Assembly (NCBI GenBank): GCA_001516055.1
Contig: LOEZ01000053.1
Location: 1 to 64,000 of the forward strand
DNA from: Gracilibacter sp. BRH_c7a
GTDB taxonomy: Bacteria > Bacillota > Desulfitobacteriia > Desulfitobacteriales > Syntrophobotulaceae
Direction of reading: 5' to 3'
Length of the DNA: 64,000 nucleotides
The notes beneath the pieces were generated by a model. It saw nothing but the letters and a program-made list of their open reading frames with translations, did not search any database and was not told the DNA's origin. The translations under genes and the position numbers were made by a program. Of the stretch, positions 17,545 to 27,030 are shown piece after piece (positions within the stretch are counted from its first letter, which is position 1; each line of letters starts with the position of its first letter).

Positions 17545-19227
17545 TTACTTATAAGCAGCAACCTTTTTCATCATTGGGACGCCATCCTTTAGACTCTGGT
17601 GCAGAGATACATGCCACTCAGGATTCGTATCCGGATAGTCTCCTCGATAGTGAGAAAGTCCAAAACGACTTTCCTCTCTCGTTAATGCTCCTTTAGTAAT
17701 TAACTCTGCCAAAAGAAGCATATCTTGGGCTTCATGAACTCTCATGAGAACGTGACCATCAGTAGCACCAAGAATTGAAGTCAGATCATTTAATTTTTTC
17801 AATTCTTCAAGTCCAGTCTCTAAGCCAAGCTTGGTCCGACCAATTCCCACATAATCTGCCATAATTTGATGCAACTTTCCTTCAAAACGAGATTCTTCTA
17901 ATTCATTGGCACGCTTAAGTGGTTCGAAAGCCCTTGCTTTAAGCTCAGCAATTTTCTCTTGATCGAGTTTCACTTCAATCCTATCACGTAGAATCTCATC
18001 AGCTGCTGATTCTCCAGCTGCTCCTCCAACCGCCATCGATCCTGCTAAGTTACAAATGCTTACAGCACAACCACCTGCTGCATAAAGACCAGGAACGGTT
18101 GTTAAACAATTTTCATCGATATGAATTCCAGTAACTGATCCTACAAAAGCTGGAAGTTGTCCTTCACAAATTTGAATTTCCAATAAATCTTTCTTTAGGT
18201 CTAAACCTTTCTGATTACAGTAATCCATAAAAGTATTTTTATCGACTGGTAAAAGATGAGTCAACAAATGCTCAATTGCTTCATCTGACAAATGACGCAC
18301 ATCGAAATAACAGGGGCCTCGCCCTTCTTTCAGCTCCCAATACGTCCCCCAAGGCATGGTCCACCGCGGCCCTTGTTCTCCTTGTTCATGATATTTAAGG
18401 ACGTATCTTTCTCCTAAACTATTGACAATATACCCCCCCATTCCAACAATTGCATTTAAGGCTGATGCACTGAAGTTTTTTGGGGTTAAGGTGTAATTTA
18501 CGAATTCCATATTCTTCAAATCGGCTCCCGCTTTATAAGCCATGGCCTGTGCGGATCCATTGTTATAAGGGCTATGCCAAGCATTAAAAGGAAGACCAGA
18601 GGGGTTACGATACATCCTTGAAACATTACCGGTGGCTAGAATCACCGCTGGAGCTTCAAAAATATAGCTATCGCCATTTCGGATATTGAAACCAACAGCC
18701 CCAATAACCCTCTCTTCTTGTTTAATGAGATCTGTTATATAGACTTGTCTTACACATTTAACTCCGGCTTCCTCTGCTTCCTTGGAAACTATGGGTTTGA
18801 GACTTCGCCCATCAAAATTAATAAAATATTCTCCCGGTTGGGCAAATGATTTGGTTCGGATAAAATCATTATTCTTGGTATCAATTCTCATTTGAATACC
18901 AATATTCTCCAGATATTCAACTAAACCTTTAATCCGACTTGTAAAGACCTTCTCTACAACCTTACTATCCACTAGTCCTTGAGTTAGCCGTTTATACCAG
19001 GCAAGAAAAGCCTCTGGGGTATCCCAGTCTGGTCCAGACTCTAATACCGCCATAAAATGATCATTGCCTGCTGCTCCACATCCACTTCGGTTAATATTTG
19101 CTTTATCAACCAGGATGACTTCCAACCCTTTTTTGCGAGCAGCGAGAGCTGCCATGGTGCCTGCACTTCCACCGCCGATTATTAGTACATCGGTTTTAAG
19201 AACAACTTCATTCTTTGACTCAAACAA
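17545..19227 (-). CDS. FAD-dependent oxidoreductase of the fumarate reductase/AprA superfamily
   Basis: A 560-residue flavoprotein. The N-terminal FAD motif is VLIIGGGSAGTMAALAARKKG near residue 14. The loop NINRSGCGAAGNDHF near 44 is of the kind seen in adenylylsulfate reductase AprA and its relatives rather than in true succinate dehydrogenase. A second FAD contact (AVILATGNVSRMYRNPSGLP) is near 188 and a C-terminal AAGGCAVSICNLAGSMAVGG near 397. The TTG start at 19227 has AGGAGGT eight bases upstream. With the neighbouring ferredoxin it forms an AprAB-like pair. No sulfate-reduction genes are nearby, so it probably oxidises or reduces an organic substrate. Confidence 0.85.
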   Translation of the reverse strand: MFESKNEVVLKTDVLIIGGGSAGTMAALAARKKGLEVILVDKANINRSGCGAAGNDHFMAVLESGPDWDTPEAFLAWYKRLTQGLVDSKVVEKVFTSRIKGLVEYLENIGIQMRIDTKNNDFIRTKSFAQPGEYFINFDGRSLKPIVSKEAEEAGVKCVRQVYITDLIKQEERVIGAVGFNIRNGDSYIFEAPAVILATGNVSRMYRNPSGLPFNAWHSPYNNGSAQAMAYKAGADLKNMEFVNYTLTPKNFSASALNAIVGMGGYIVNSLGERYVLKYHEQGEQGPRWTMPWGTYWELKEGRGPCYFDVRHLSDEAIEHLLTHLLPVDKNTFMDYCNQKGLDLKKDLLEIQICEGQLPAFVGSVTGIHIDENCLTTVPGLYAAGGCAVSICNLAGSMAVGGAAGESAADEILRDRIEVKLDQEKIAELKARAFEPLKRANELEESRFEGKLHQIMADYVGIGRTKLGLETGLEELKKLNDLTSILGATDGHVLMRVHEAQDMLLLAELITKGALTREESRFGLSHYRGDYPDTNPEWHVSLHQSLKDGVPMMKKVAAYK

Positions 19228-19278
19228 AGTACCGACCTCCTTATCCCTTAGCTACGACACTCTTTCTCCAAGAGTGGT

Positions 19279-21171
19279 TTAGCCTGGTAAATTAACCGTT
19301 TGGTTCTTTTTGACACGAAATTGTAGGAACACTAAAATTGCCAGTAAAGCAAATCCTGGAATAATGGTTTCACTCATAGGTAACATCAAGAGAATCCCAG
19401 CCGTGAAGAATAAAATCCGTTCAATAATAATTAAGCTTTTTTTCAGATAACCTTGAAAACAAATCGACATACAGATTACGCCAAAGATAGCAGTTACAGT
19501 TACTTGAATGACTGTCATTATTGGACCTTGTAACAACAACGCTGGGCTTAATACAAACATAAAGGGTATGATAAACGATGGAATGGCAATCCTGAAAGCC
19601 TCAACTCCAGTTTTCATCGGATTGGCTCCGGCCAGCCCTCCTGCAGCATAAGCGGCCACTGCTATGGGTGGGGTGATAACAGATAAACCACTAAAATAGA
19701 AAACGAATAAATGAGAAACGACGAGAGGAACTCCTAAGTCAACAAGAGCAGGTATTGTTAAACCAGCCTGCATCACATACGCCGGGACAGGAGGCATCCC
19801 CATCCCTAAGATAATTGCAACTACGGCAACAAGTCCCAGAACAAGGAAGAGGTGTTCTCCACCTAAAGATACTATGGAAGACGCGATACGATCTCCCAAT
19901 CCTGTAAAGTCAATGATGCCAATGATAATTCCAGCAACTGCGGTTGAAGTGATAACAACCAACGAACTTTTGGCACCTGCTTCAAAAGATTTCAAAAGAA
20001 CACCAAAAGTGGGACGGGTCTTGGGTCTTAGAAAACTGGTGATGATGAGAAAAACAGTTGCAGTCGCACCTGCTAAAGATGGTGAATATCCTCTTATCAA
20101 GAGGTAGATTAGCAGGAGAATAGGAAATACCATATGTCCATATTCTTTTAGGACTTCCTTCACCGTTCTTGTGCTTTCCAAAGGCGGAAGGTTTAAACGT
20201 AAAGCTTCTAAGTGAACAGTTACATAGATACTCAAGTAATAAAGCAAAGCTGGTATAAGCGCGTACAGCATGATTTCGGTATAAGGTACACCCGTAAAAG
20301 CAACCATAACAAAGGCAATCGCTCCCATAACTGGGGGTAAAAACTGACCGCCTGTCGAAGCACAAGCTTCAACCCCCCCTGCAAAAGATGGCCTATAACC
20401 TAACTTGGTCATCATAGGGATGGTCAAGGCACCAATCGTAGCAACATTCGCTGTCGGAGCACCATTAATACTTCCCATTAATCCGCTTGCTACGACGGCT
20501 ATCTTGGCAGGTCCTCCCTTACTTTTTCCTACAGCAGCTGCAGATAGTTCAAACAGAAGATTGCCTGCACCTGTTGAGGCTATAAATGCGCCAAAAATAA
20601 TAAAAAGGGCTAAAATCGTACTTGAAACCCCAATCGTTATTCCGAAAATACCTTCTGTTGTCATATAAAGCTGATCAAGAATATCTGTCCAAGCGATTGT
20701 CCTAGTCTGAAATATTCCTGGAAGGTAAGGTCCTACAAAAGGGTAAACAATAAACGCTGAAGATACATAAACAAGAGCACTTCCCACTTGGCGGCGAACT
20801 GCCTCAATAACAAGAAGAACAAGTAAAAGACCCAGAAATTTTTCTACCATTGTAAGAGGGGTTACCATCGGAAATCTTCCCACAGTAATATAATCAAAAC
20901 GCAAGAAGAGATAGCCAATGGAGGTGATTACTCCTAATGCTCCAATCACATTCACTATTTTATCCCATGTTGTTTTTGATTTTTGTAGTCCAAACAAGTA
21001 AATTAGAAGCAGACCAATAGTTAAGTGAATTCCCCGTTGGTAAAAGGTTTCTAAACTTCCAAAAAAACCGGTATAAAGATGAAAAATAACAAACCCTATA
21101 CTAAGGAGGGCAATAATCCCTTGAATCCCTTTTCTTTCAGAAAAATATGTTTTTGCGTCAGCCCAAAACAT
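19279..21171 (-). CDS. TRAP transporter permease, 4TM/12TM fusion (TAXI-associated)
   Basis: A 630-residue membrane protein that fuses the small (DctQ-like) and large (DctM-like) TRAP subunits, as is usual for TAXI-type TRAP systems. Roughly the first 130 residues hold four helices. The remainder has the DctM-like regions GSINGAPTANVATIGALTIP near residue 235 and the GMGMPPVPAYV motif near 465. It lies directly downstream of its TAXI receptor gene, separated by a strong hairpin. Confidence 0.92.
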   Translation of the reverse strand: MFWADAKTYFSERKGIQGIIALLSIGFVIFHLYTGFFGSLETFYQRGIHLTIGLLLIYLFGLQKSKTTWDKIVNVIGALGVITSIGYLFLRFDYITVGRFPMVTPLTMVEKFLGLLLVLLVIEAVRRQVGSALVYVSSAFIVYPFVGPYLPGIFQTRTIAWTDILDQLYMTTEGIFGITIGVSSTILALFIIFGAFIASTGAGNLLFELSAAAVGKSKGGPAKIAVVASGLMGSINGAPTANVATIGALTIPMMTKLGYRPSFAGGVEACASTGGQFLPPVMGAIAFVMVAFTGVPYTEIMLYALIPALLYYLSIYVTVHLEALRLNLPPLESTRTVKEVLKEYGHMVFPILLLIYLLIRGYSPSLAGATATVFLIITSFLRPKTRPTFGVLLKSFEAGAKSSLVVITSTAVAGIIIGIIDFTGLGDRIASSIVSLGGEHLFLVLGLVAVVAIILGMGMPPVPAYVMQAGLTIPALVDLGVPLVVSHLFVFYFSGLSVITPPIAVAAYAAGGLAGANPMKTGVEAFRIAIPSFIIPFMFVLSPALLLQGPIMTVIQVTVTAIFGVICMSICFQGYLKKSLIIIERILFFTAGILLMLPMSETIIPGFALLAILVFLQFRVKKNQTVNLPG

Positions 21172-21193
21172 GGCTTAACCTCCTGTTTTGTGG

Positions 21194-21227
21194 AAAATTT
21201 GGGTCTGCAAGAGCAGACCCAAATTTT
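21194..21227 (-). terminator. Strong hairpin between the TAXI receptor and TRAP permease genes
   Basis: A perfect 15-bp stem (21194-21208 with 21213-21227) around a four-base loop, 19 bases past the receptor stop codon, with a short T-run at the end of the right arm on the minus strand. Probably an internal terminator that lets the receptor be made in excess of the permease. Confidence 0.75.
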
Positions 21228-21246
21228 GCATTCAAAGTCCTTGCTG

Positions 21247-22269
21247 CTACTTAATGAAACCTCTCTCTTGGAAGTACTTCTTCGATCCAGGATGAAGTTC
21301 AACTCCAGGAACTTCTTTCGCGAGGTCTTCAACTTTCATCCATTTTAGATTATTGAAGTTAGCTTGATATCTTTCAAAATTTTCAGTGATGCTCTTAACC
21401 ATGTCATAGGCTACATCTTCTGGGAAATCATCTTTAACCAGCCAGTGAATACTACCACCGACTCCAATCATTTCCTCGTTCTTGGAACCATCTTTAAGTG
21501 TATAGATACCTGCTGGTAAAACAGCCTTTTCTACACCTTTATACTTGGCAACAACTGCATCTACTGCTTCCTCTGGAATAGGTAGGAAACGCACTTGTTT
21601 TTGTGCAATAACACTAAGGAGAGCACCATGTGGATAGGATGTATGTGCATAGAGTAATGCTTCAATTTGTCCATCCAGCATTTGTTGTTGAGCATCATCA
21701 AAGCCTAAAAACTGCACATCAAAGTCATCATAGCTCATGCCCATCGCCTCAAGGATACGCTGTAATTCTAAGTCATTAGATCCCATTCTTGGTCCTGGGG
21801 TTACTTTCTTCCCTTTTAAGTCTTCAAGCTTTTGATAGGGAGAATCAGCCCAAACCACTAAAGTTGAAACCATTGGCCACCAAGTAACAAGATTTTTCAC
21901 TCCGCTAATAGCACCGGTCTCTTTAAAAAATCCTGTTCCATCTAACGCTGCACCAGTAATATCGCTTAAGGAATGGGCGATATTATATTTGCCTTGTGCT
22001 ACACCAGCCACATTAGCTGCTGGTGCTCCTGTTGTTGGTCCACCAGTCAAGTATGGGATTTTCTTGAAGTCCTCGAAAACTGCTCCATACAAAGCATCTG
22101 TAATCGCCCCTGCTGGTCCGCTTCCTAACTTGATTTCAAAATTTTCTCTTACCTCTGGAGCGTCAGCTGGCTGAGCTGGCTCAGCCGGCGGTGTTTGTTG
22201 ACTGCATCCTACAGCCAACAAAGAAATGGCCAACAATACGATTAAGACTAGGGTTAGACTCTTTTTCAT
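21247..22269 (-). CDS. TAXI-family TRAP solute receptor (lipoprotein)
   Basis: A 340-residue extracellular binding protein of the TAXI family. The leader ends in the lipobox LAVGC near residue 22 and is followed by a Pro/Ala-rich linker. The mature domain begins with a glycine-rich KLGSGPAGAITDALYG region near 48, typical of TAXI receptors. It works with the fused permease encoded downstream. The ligand is unknown. Confidence 0.9.
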   Translation of the reverse strand: MKKSLTLVLIVLLAISLLAVGCSQQTPPAEPAQPADAPEVRENFEIKLGSGPAGAITDALYGAVFEDFKKIPYLTGGPTTGAPAANVAGVAQGKYNIAHSLSDITGAALDGTGFFKETGAISGVKNLVTWWPMVSTLVVWADSPYQKLEDLKGKKVTPGPRMGSNDLELQRILEAMGMSYDDFDVQFLGFDDAQQQMLDGQIEALLYAHTSYPHGALLSVIAQKQVRFLPIPEEAVDAVVAKYKGVEKAVLPAGIYTLKDGSKNEEMIGVGGSIHWLVKDDFPEDVAYDMVKSITENFERYQANFNNLKWMKVEDLAKEVPGVELHPGSKKYFQERGFIK

Positions 22270-22321
22270 CCTGTGTTCCTCCTTCGTTTTTTTTATTTAA
22301 GATAACATTTAACGTCCATAA

Positions 22322-23332
22322 TTAGATAAGCTTCAGTAATCTCGCTAAGTTATCCCCAAGGAACCCTTTCTTAGATTCTTCAGGAATATCCATAGCTTTA
22401 ACGTTATCAATGTAACTTTTCAAATCACGACCATCGTGAATTTCGTAAGGATAATCAGTACCCCATACCAATTTGTCATGTTTAACCGTCATCATTGCCA
22501 GATGTACGATTGGCATCCATCCACCTGAGCCGGCACCATCAATGTAGAGGCGATTGAATAGTTCATTATAAGGTTCGAGCATGCCGAACTCTTTTTGTTC
22601 GTTTGGCGTCTTACCAATTAGTTTTAGTTCCTCAGGCATAGGAATCCCTTGTAAGGGTTTTGTTGACTCAAAGAAGGCTTGAGTTCTCCCTTTGAGTCCC
22701 AAAAAGGCTCCGCCCATATGAGGAATTACAAACTTCAGCGTCGGAAATTCCGGAAGTACATCATACATTAAACGCAGAATTCCTTCAGCGACATCTACCC
22801 CTCTGGAAATAGTTCTGTTAATGGTGCATTCTGTCGCTGAGCCCACTGGTCTAAGATTAGGATGAATAAATATAGGTACATCTAACTCAGCAGCCTTTTT
22901 ATAAATCGGCCACATATATTCTTTGGTATTCAGTCTGATATCCGGATACATAGAAGTACTAATACTGATAGCCGGCATCTTTAAATGTTTAATCGCATAT
23001 TCTACTTCTGCTTCAGCGGCTTCCGGATCATCTTGTGGCAAACATGCTACTGCAATAAATCGATCAGGGTGACTTAGAACAACTTCAGCGGTTTCTTCAT
23101 TTGTCCACCTGCAAATTTCTTTACCTGAGTCATTACGTTGAGCAAGCGTGAGTGCAGCCATATCGATTCCAGCTTCATCCATATCACGCAAATGCTTGTC
23201 CGTATCTACCAACCAGGGATTGAAAATAAAGTCTTGCTTTTCATTTAATACGCGGACAGCACCTTTACTTGGGTCAACAAATTTTTCAAATACTTTTTTA
23301 GGCATATAATGATGATGAGCATCAATAATCAT
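22322..23332 (-). CDS. Amidohydrolase family protein (ACMSD-like)
   Basis: A 336-residue TIM-barrel metal hydrolase or decarboxylase of the amidohydrolase-2 family, which includes ACMSD and gamma-resorcylate decarboxylase. Metal-binding motifs are DAHHHYMP at residues 4-11, a His in FIHPNLRP near 156, a His in VIPHMGGAF near 200 and the Asp of WGTDYPY near 291. It appears to be the first gene of the catabolic block, with AGGGGG just before the ATG. It may decarboxylate or hydrolyse the imported acid; the exact reaction cannot be read here. Confidence 0.88.
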   Translation of the reverse strand: MIIDAHHHYMPKKVFEKFVDPSKGAVRVLNEKQDFIFNPWLVDTDKHLRDMDEAGIDMAALTLAQRNDSGKEICRWTNEETAEVVLSHPDRFIAVACLPQDDPEAAEAEVEYAIKHLKMPAISISTSMYPDIRLNTKEYMWPIYKKAAELDVPIFIHPNLRPVGSATECTINRTISRGVDVAEGILRLMYDVLPEFPTLKFVIPHMGGAFLGLKGRTQAFFESTKPLQGIPMPEELKLIGKTPNEQKEFGMLEPYNELFNRLYIDGAGSGGWMPIVHLAMMTVKHDKLVWGTDYPYEIHDGRDLKSYIDNVKAMDIPEESKKGFLGDNLARLLKLI

Positions 23333-23582
23333 TACGTAATTCCCCCTTTAGTGTATTCAAGTTTTTCTCCTGGCAGGCCCTAGTTTTAGCAGATTTTTGT
23401 TCTTAAATATCACCTCGTATTCAAAAGCTTTAGTAAAATCAAGGATATATTGATTTTTCAAATAATTCATATTTTTCTTTCAATATTCGTTAGAAATATC
23501 TTATATCCTTTGCATATAAATTGATTTGTGAAATTTATTTTTTGATAACTTTTATTTTTGGAAAGTTGTTTTGCATACTTTT

Positions 23583-24875
23583 TCAGAAGTTTAAATTACT
23601 TGTAATTGGATTCGAAACAAAGCCTTCTAGGGTAATTTCTCTCCCTTTTTCGGTTCTCACTTCTGGCAGTGTCAAACCTCCATAGGGTATAACATATACA
23701 GTTTTAAAGTCTTCGTTTTCCAAATCAGATAATTCCTTTAGTGGGGTGAAAAATGCTTTTTTAACGGTCACTTCATCCATAGAGGACAATACATAAATAT
23801 GTACATCTTTTAACAAATTCGCAATTGCTGCTGCTTTGTGCCCGCCTAAGACAAAATTTTCTTTGATTTTGCTGATAATACTTCCGATTGTCTGACTATC
23901 CAACAGCCATTCTTCAAAAGTTTCTTCCCCAAAGTATTCTTTCATTTCTGCTACCAAGACCATTTTTCCGCCTTTTTTCACAACCTTAGCCGCATTATCC
24001 AACGCTTTCTGTGCTTGATACATATTGATATCTTTAGGATATCCTCCTGCACTAACGATCACCAAGTCCGCAGGTTTATTTACATATACTTTGTAGTACT
24101 CATCAAATACTCTGCATCCTTCTCTATGCGCAAGAATAGGATCTCCGGCTACAACTTTAGTTATTTCTTTTTTGGAATTAAGAACCACGTTTAACAGAAA
24201 TGTCCTAGGAAATTTTTGTCCGAATTCTTCTAAATCTTCTCTAACCGGGTTTCCGTCAGCCACTCCAATCTTCGCTTTAGGATCCAGCATCATCTTATGA
24301 TTATTCTGAATGGCTGCTTTAGTGGATACCCCCGGCATCAAGGCCTTATAACCACCGCTATAACCGGCAAAATAATGAAATTCGATATTTCCTGTTAGGA
24401 TAATAAAGTCTGAATCTGCAACTTCCTTACACACCTCGATTGGAGTCCCTCGTGAGGTCTCCCCAAGATAGGTGATCTGCTCGGGTTCAATGTTCTTATA
24501 TTGAGAGAATATTTCTGAGCCAAGCACTTTAGCTTTTTCCTCATCCGTCATCCCCCGGTGAATTCCCAGAGCAAAGACTATACAAATGTCATCAGCAACT
24601 ATCCCACATGTATGAAGTTCTTCTAAAAGTGCGGGTAGAATTTGAGCCGTCGGAACTGGTCTAGTAATATCACTTACGACGATGGAAACCTTATCACCAA
24701 TCATTACCTGTTCTTTTAAACTTCTACTTCCGATAGGAGAGTTTAACGCTTCTTTAATTGAAGATGAAAGATTTCGCAACTCACTTGGTTCATCCTTAGG
24801 TACTAACCAGTGAGCCTTAGCGAGGAGTTTTTCGGGTATGGGCAGAGTAGTTACTCCATATTTTACGCAGTCCAT
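23583..24875 (-). CDS. larA: LarA-family nickel-dependent 2-hydroxyacid racemase
   Basis: A 430-residue member of the LarA superfamily, which interconverts D- and L-2-hydroxy acids (lactate, malate and others) using the nickel-pincer cofactor. Key positions are conserved: the Arg of SDITRP near residue 72, His of GIHRGMT near 106, His of EFHYFAG near 167, Lys of GGYKALMPG near 177 (the cofactor attachment site) and a His near 193. No LarB, LarC or LarE gene for making the cofactor is in this window. A half-site of the shared operator motif (24915-24924) lies 40 bases upstream, so it may have its own promoter. Confidence 0.88.
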   Translation of the reverse strand: MDCVKYGVTTLPIPEKLLAKAHWLVPKDEPSELRNLSSSIKEALNSPIGSRSLKEQVMIGDKVSIVVSDITRPVPTAQILPALLEELHTCGIVADDICIVFALGIHRGMTDEEKAKVLGSEIFSQYKNIEPEQITYLGETSRGTPIEVCKEVADSDFIILTGNIEFHYFAGYSGGYKALMPGVSTKAAIQNNHKMMLDPKAKIGVADGNPVREDLEEFGQKFPRTFLLNVVLNSKKEITKVVAGDPILAHREGCRVFDEYYKVYVNKPADLVIVSAGGYPKDINMYQAQKALDNAAKVVKKGGKMVLVAEMKEYFGEETFEEWLLDSQTIGSIISKIKENFVLGGHKAAAIANLLKDVHIYVLSSMDEVTVKKAFFTPLKELSDLENEDFKTVYVIPYGGLTLPEVRTEKGREITLEGFVSNPITSNLNF

Positions 24876-24914
24876 ATTCTCAGCCCTCCTCCTTTCATCA
24901 AACTACTTTGAATA

Positions 24915-24924
24915 AATAAACGAT
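24915..24924. promoter_or_regulatory. Putative GntR operator half-site upstream of larA
   Basis: The decamer AATAAACGAT, identical to the left part of the sites at 52778 and 61371, followed here by TTATAAT instead of the AATCGATT core. It lies 40 bases before the larA start codon. Confidence 0.4.
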
Positions 24925-24999
24925 TTATAATTTTCTGAATCTAGATATTAAAAAAACTACTATTCTAACAAGAATTAAGGTCTTTTGAAGTCTAGATAT

Positions 25000-25878
25000 C
25001 TATTTAGTCCCTGGGATAGTTTCTAATATTTCAATGATGTTTTGGGTACTATCAGCAATCAGGACCCCGGCTTCTTTTAATTTCTTTTCTTTGTTTTCTG
25101 CGCTTCCGGTTCCATCCGCTCCTACGATGGCACCTGCATGTCCCATGCTTCTTCCTTTTGGTGCATTTTTACCGGCAATTAAGGCTATCACAGGCTTTGT
25201 TACATATTTCTTGATATACTCTGCTGCCAGTTCCTCTTCACTTCCCCCGATTTCCCCAATCATAACAATGACTTTGGTCTCTGGGTCGGCTTCAAAGAGA
25301 GGCAGGGTATCCACAAATGTCGAACCGGGAATCATATCTCCGCCATTCCCGACACAGGTTGACTGTCCAATGCCTCGATTCGTCATCATAAATACCGTCT
25401 CATAACAGTTGGTAGCACTACGGGACATAATCCCTACATTACCTGGCGAGAAAATTCTATGAGCCATAAACCCTGCTTTAGCCTTGCCAGGGGAGATAAC
25501 TCCGAAAGAGTTGGGCCCGATCACACGGACATCCATCTTCTTGGCCCTATGATAAACATTCATCATGTCATGGACAGGTACATGTTCAGCAATAGTAAGT
25601 ACTAATTTTAGACCTGCATCCATAGCTTCGTAGACTCCAGGAGCGGTAAATTTAGCAGGTACAAATATCACCGATGTGTTAGCATCTGTTGCTTCGACCG
25701 CTTCCTTGACAGTATTGAAAACCGGTACTCCTAGGACTTCCTGTCCCCCCTTGCCTGGGGTTACTCCGGCAACAACCTTTGTCCCATATTCGAGCATCTG
25801 CTCCGTATGAAAAGTACCTTCTCTACCGGTTATCCCTTGTACAATTAATCTCGTATTTTCATCAATTAAAATACTCAT
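25000..25878 (-). CDS. sucD: Succinyl-CoA ligase-like acyl-CoA synthetase, alpha subunit
   Basis: A 292-residue alpha subunit of an ADP/GDP-forming acyl-CoA ligase. The phosphohistidine motif GRSMGHAGAI near residue 241 and MIGEIGG near 206 are intact, so phosphoryl transfer is expected. Two conserved stretches differ from true succinyl-CoA synthetases: IGPNSFGVISPG near 112 (IGPNTPGVITPG in E. coli SucD) and SRSATNCYE near 150 (SRSGTLTYE). The second stretch is close to the carboxylate/thioester site, so the substrate may not be succinate. It overlaps sucC by four bases. In this operon, ATP formation from acetyl-CoA or another acyl-CoA is plausible. Confidence 0.85.
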   Translation of the reverse strand: MSILIDENTRLIVQGITGREGTFHTEQMLEYGTKVVAGVTPGKGGQEVLGVPVFNTVKEAVEATDANTSVIFVPAKFTAPGVYEAMDAGLKLVLTIAEHVPVHDMMNVYHRAKKMDVRVIGPNSFGVISPGKAKAGFMAHRIFSPGNVGIMSRSATNCYETVFMMTNRGIGQSTCVGNGGDMIPGSTFVDTLPLFEADPETKVIVMIGEIGGSEEELAAEYIKKYVTKPVIALIAGKNAPKGRSMGHAGAIVGADGTGSAENKEKKLKEAGVLIADSTQNIIEILETIPGTK

Positions 25879-27023
25879 AGCTGTCCCTTCCTTGCATCTA
25901 GTTCCTGGACACCTTCTCTGAGGCCATCTACTGCAACAACGTTACCTTGAATTGATTCTAAGATTTCCATCCCTTTGTCTTTATTGGTTCCTTCAAATCG
26001 AACAAGGATAAGTTTATTTTCCGCTAATTCTTCTACAGCTAGTTTGACCCCTGATGCTACTTCATCACACCTTGTGATTCCCCCAAAAATATTGATGAAA
26101 AGCATTTGAATCTTGGTGTTAGACAATATGATTCGAATTGCTTCCTTGATTCTATCTGCAGTGGCACCTCCACCCAGGTCGAGTGCAGCTCCTACTTTCA
26201 TTCCTTTCTGGGAAATAAGGTCAATACAGGACATTATCATGCCTGAACCATTACTCATTACCGCTACATCTCCGTCAGGTTCACAAGGGATATAGAGGAA
26301 ACGGAATCTTCTGGCCTCTAAGATAAGTTCATCATCAGGCAGTGATTCTCTAAACTCGAGGATATCGGGTTGCCGTGTTAATGCACTATCATCTACTGTG
26401 ACTTTCCCATCAAGTGCCACCAGCTTGTTATCCGAACTTATAACTAAAGGGTTAATCTCCACAAGCGTACAATCATATTCACAAAACATCTTGTAGATTT
26501 TATATAAGAGGTCATAGAGCTGATCAAAGTAAACCATGTCACAGCCACTTTTGCTTAACAGATATCTCGGCAGATACTCCTTAATCCCTAGTAAAGGATC
26601 AATCCCTGCCTTCAAGACTTTTTCAGGTGAAGTTTTAGCTGTTTCTTCAATATCCATACCCCCTATGGAACTGAAGATGACCATTGGCCCTTTTGTCAGC
26701 CGATCCAGTATAATGCTCAAATACCATTCCTGTTTGACTTCCAACTTTTCTACAATGAGCAGCTTCTTCACGATATGGCCTTTGATGTCCATCCCCAAGA
26801 TACTACTGCTTACTTCTTTTAGTTCCTCTAGATTATCTGCGAACTTGACTCCTCCTGCTTTTCCTCTGCCACCAACCTGGACCTGAGCTTTGGCAACTAC
26901 CGGAAAGGTCAAACCAGAAGCCTTGGATTCCAAATCATCCAGATTATCAATAACTATTCCTCTCATGGTTGGAATAGTATATTGATCATAAAGTTCCTTG
27001 GCTTTGTACTCCATTAAATCCAT
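25875..27023 (-). CDS. sucC: Succinyl-CoA ligase-like acyl-CoA synthetase, beta subunit
   Basis: A 382-residue beta subunit with an ATP-grasp domain (KAQVQVGGRGKAGGV near residue 45, EINPLVI near 193) and a C-terminal ligase domain (LDLGGGATADRI near 283 and NIFGGITRCD near 310). The loop reads SNGSGM where succinyl-CoA synthetases have GNGAGL. The start lies seven bases after the aldehyde dehydrogenase stop codon, and the pair acts with the preceding enzyme. Related SucCD-like pairs act on sulfoacetate, malate or acetate; assignment to succinate is not safe. Confidence 0.85.
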   Translation of the reverse strand: MDLMEYKAKELYDQYTIPTMRGIVIDNLDDLESKASGLTFPVVAKAQVQVGGRGKAGGVKFADNLEELKEVSSSILGMDIKGHIVKKLLIVEKLEVKQEWYLSIILDRLTKGPMVIFSSIGGMDIEETAKTSPEKVLKAGIDPLLGIKEYLPRYLLSKSGCDMVYFDQLYDLLYKIYKMFCEYDCTLVEINPLVISSDNKLVALDGKVTVDDSALTRQPDILEFRESLPDDELILEARRFRFLYIPCEPDGDVAVMSNGSGMIMSCIDLISQKGMKVGAALDLGGGATADRIKEAIRIILSNTKIQMLFINIFGGITRCDEVASGVKLAVEELAENKLILVRFEGTNKDKGMEILESIQGNVVAVDGLREGVQELDARKGQL

Positions 27024-27030
27024 CTGTCAT

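Noticed and set aside
17545-19227. Assignment as true APS reductase AprA or succinate dehydrogenase
   Set aside because: Sulfate-reduction genes and the SDH B and C subunits are absent, and the FAD-loop sequence is different; kept as a superfamily call only.
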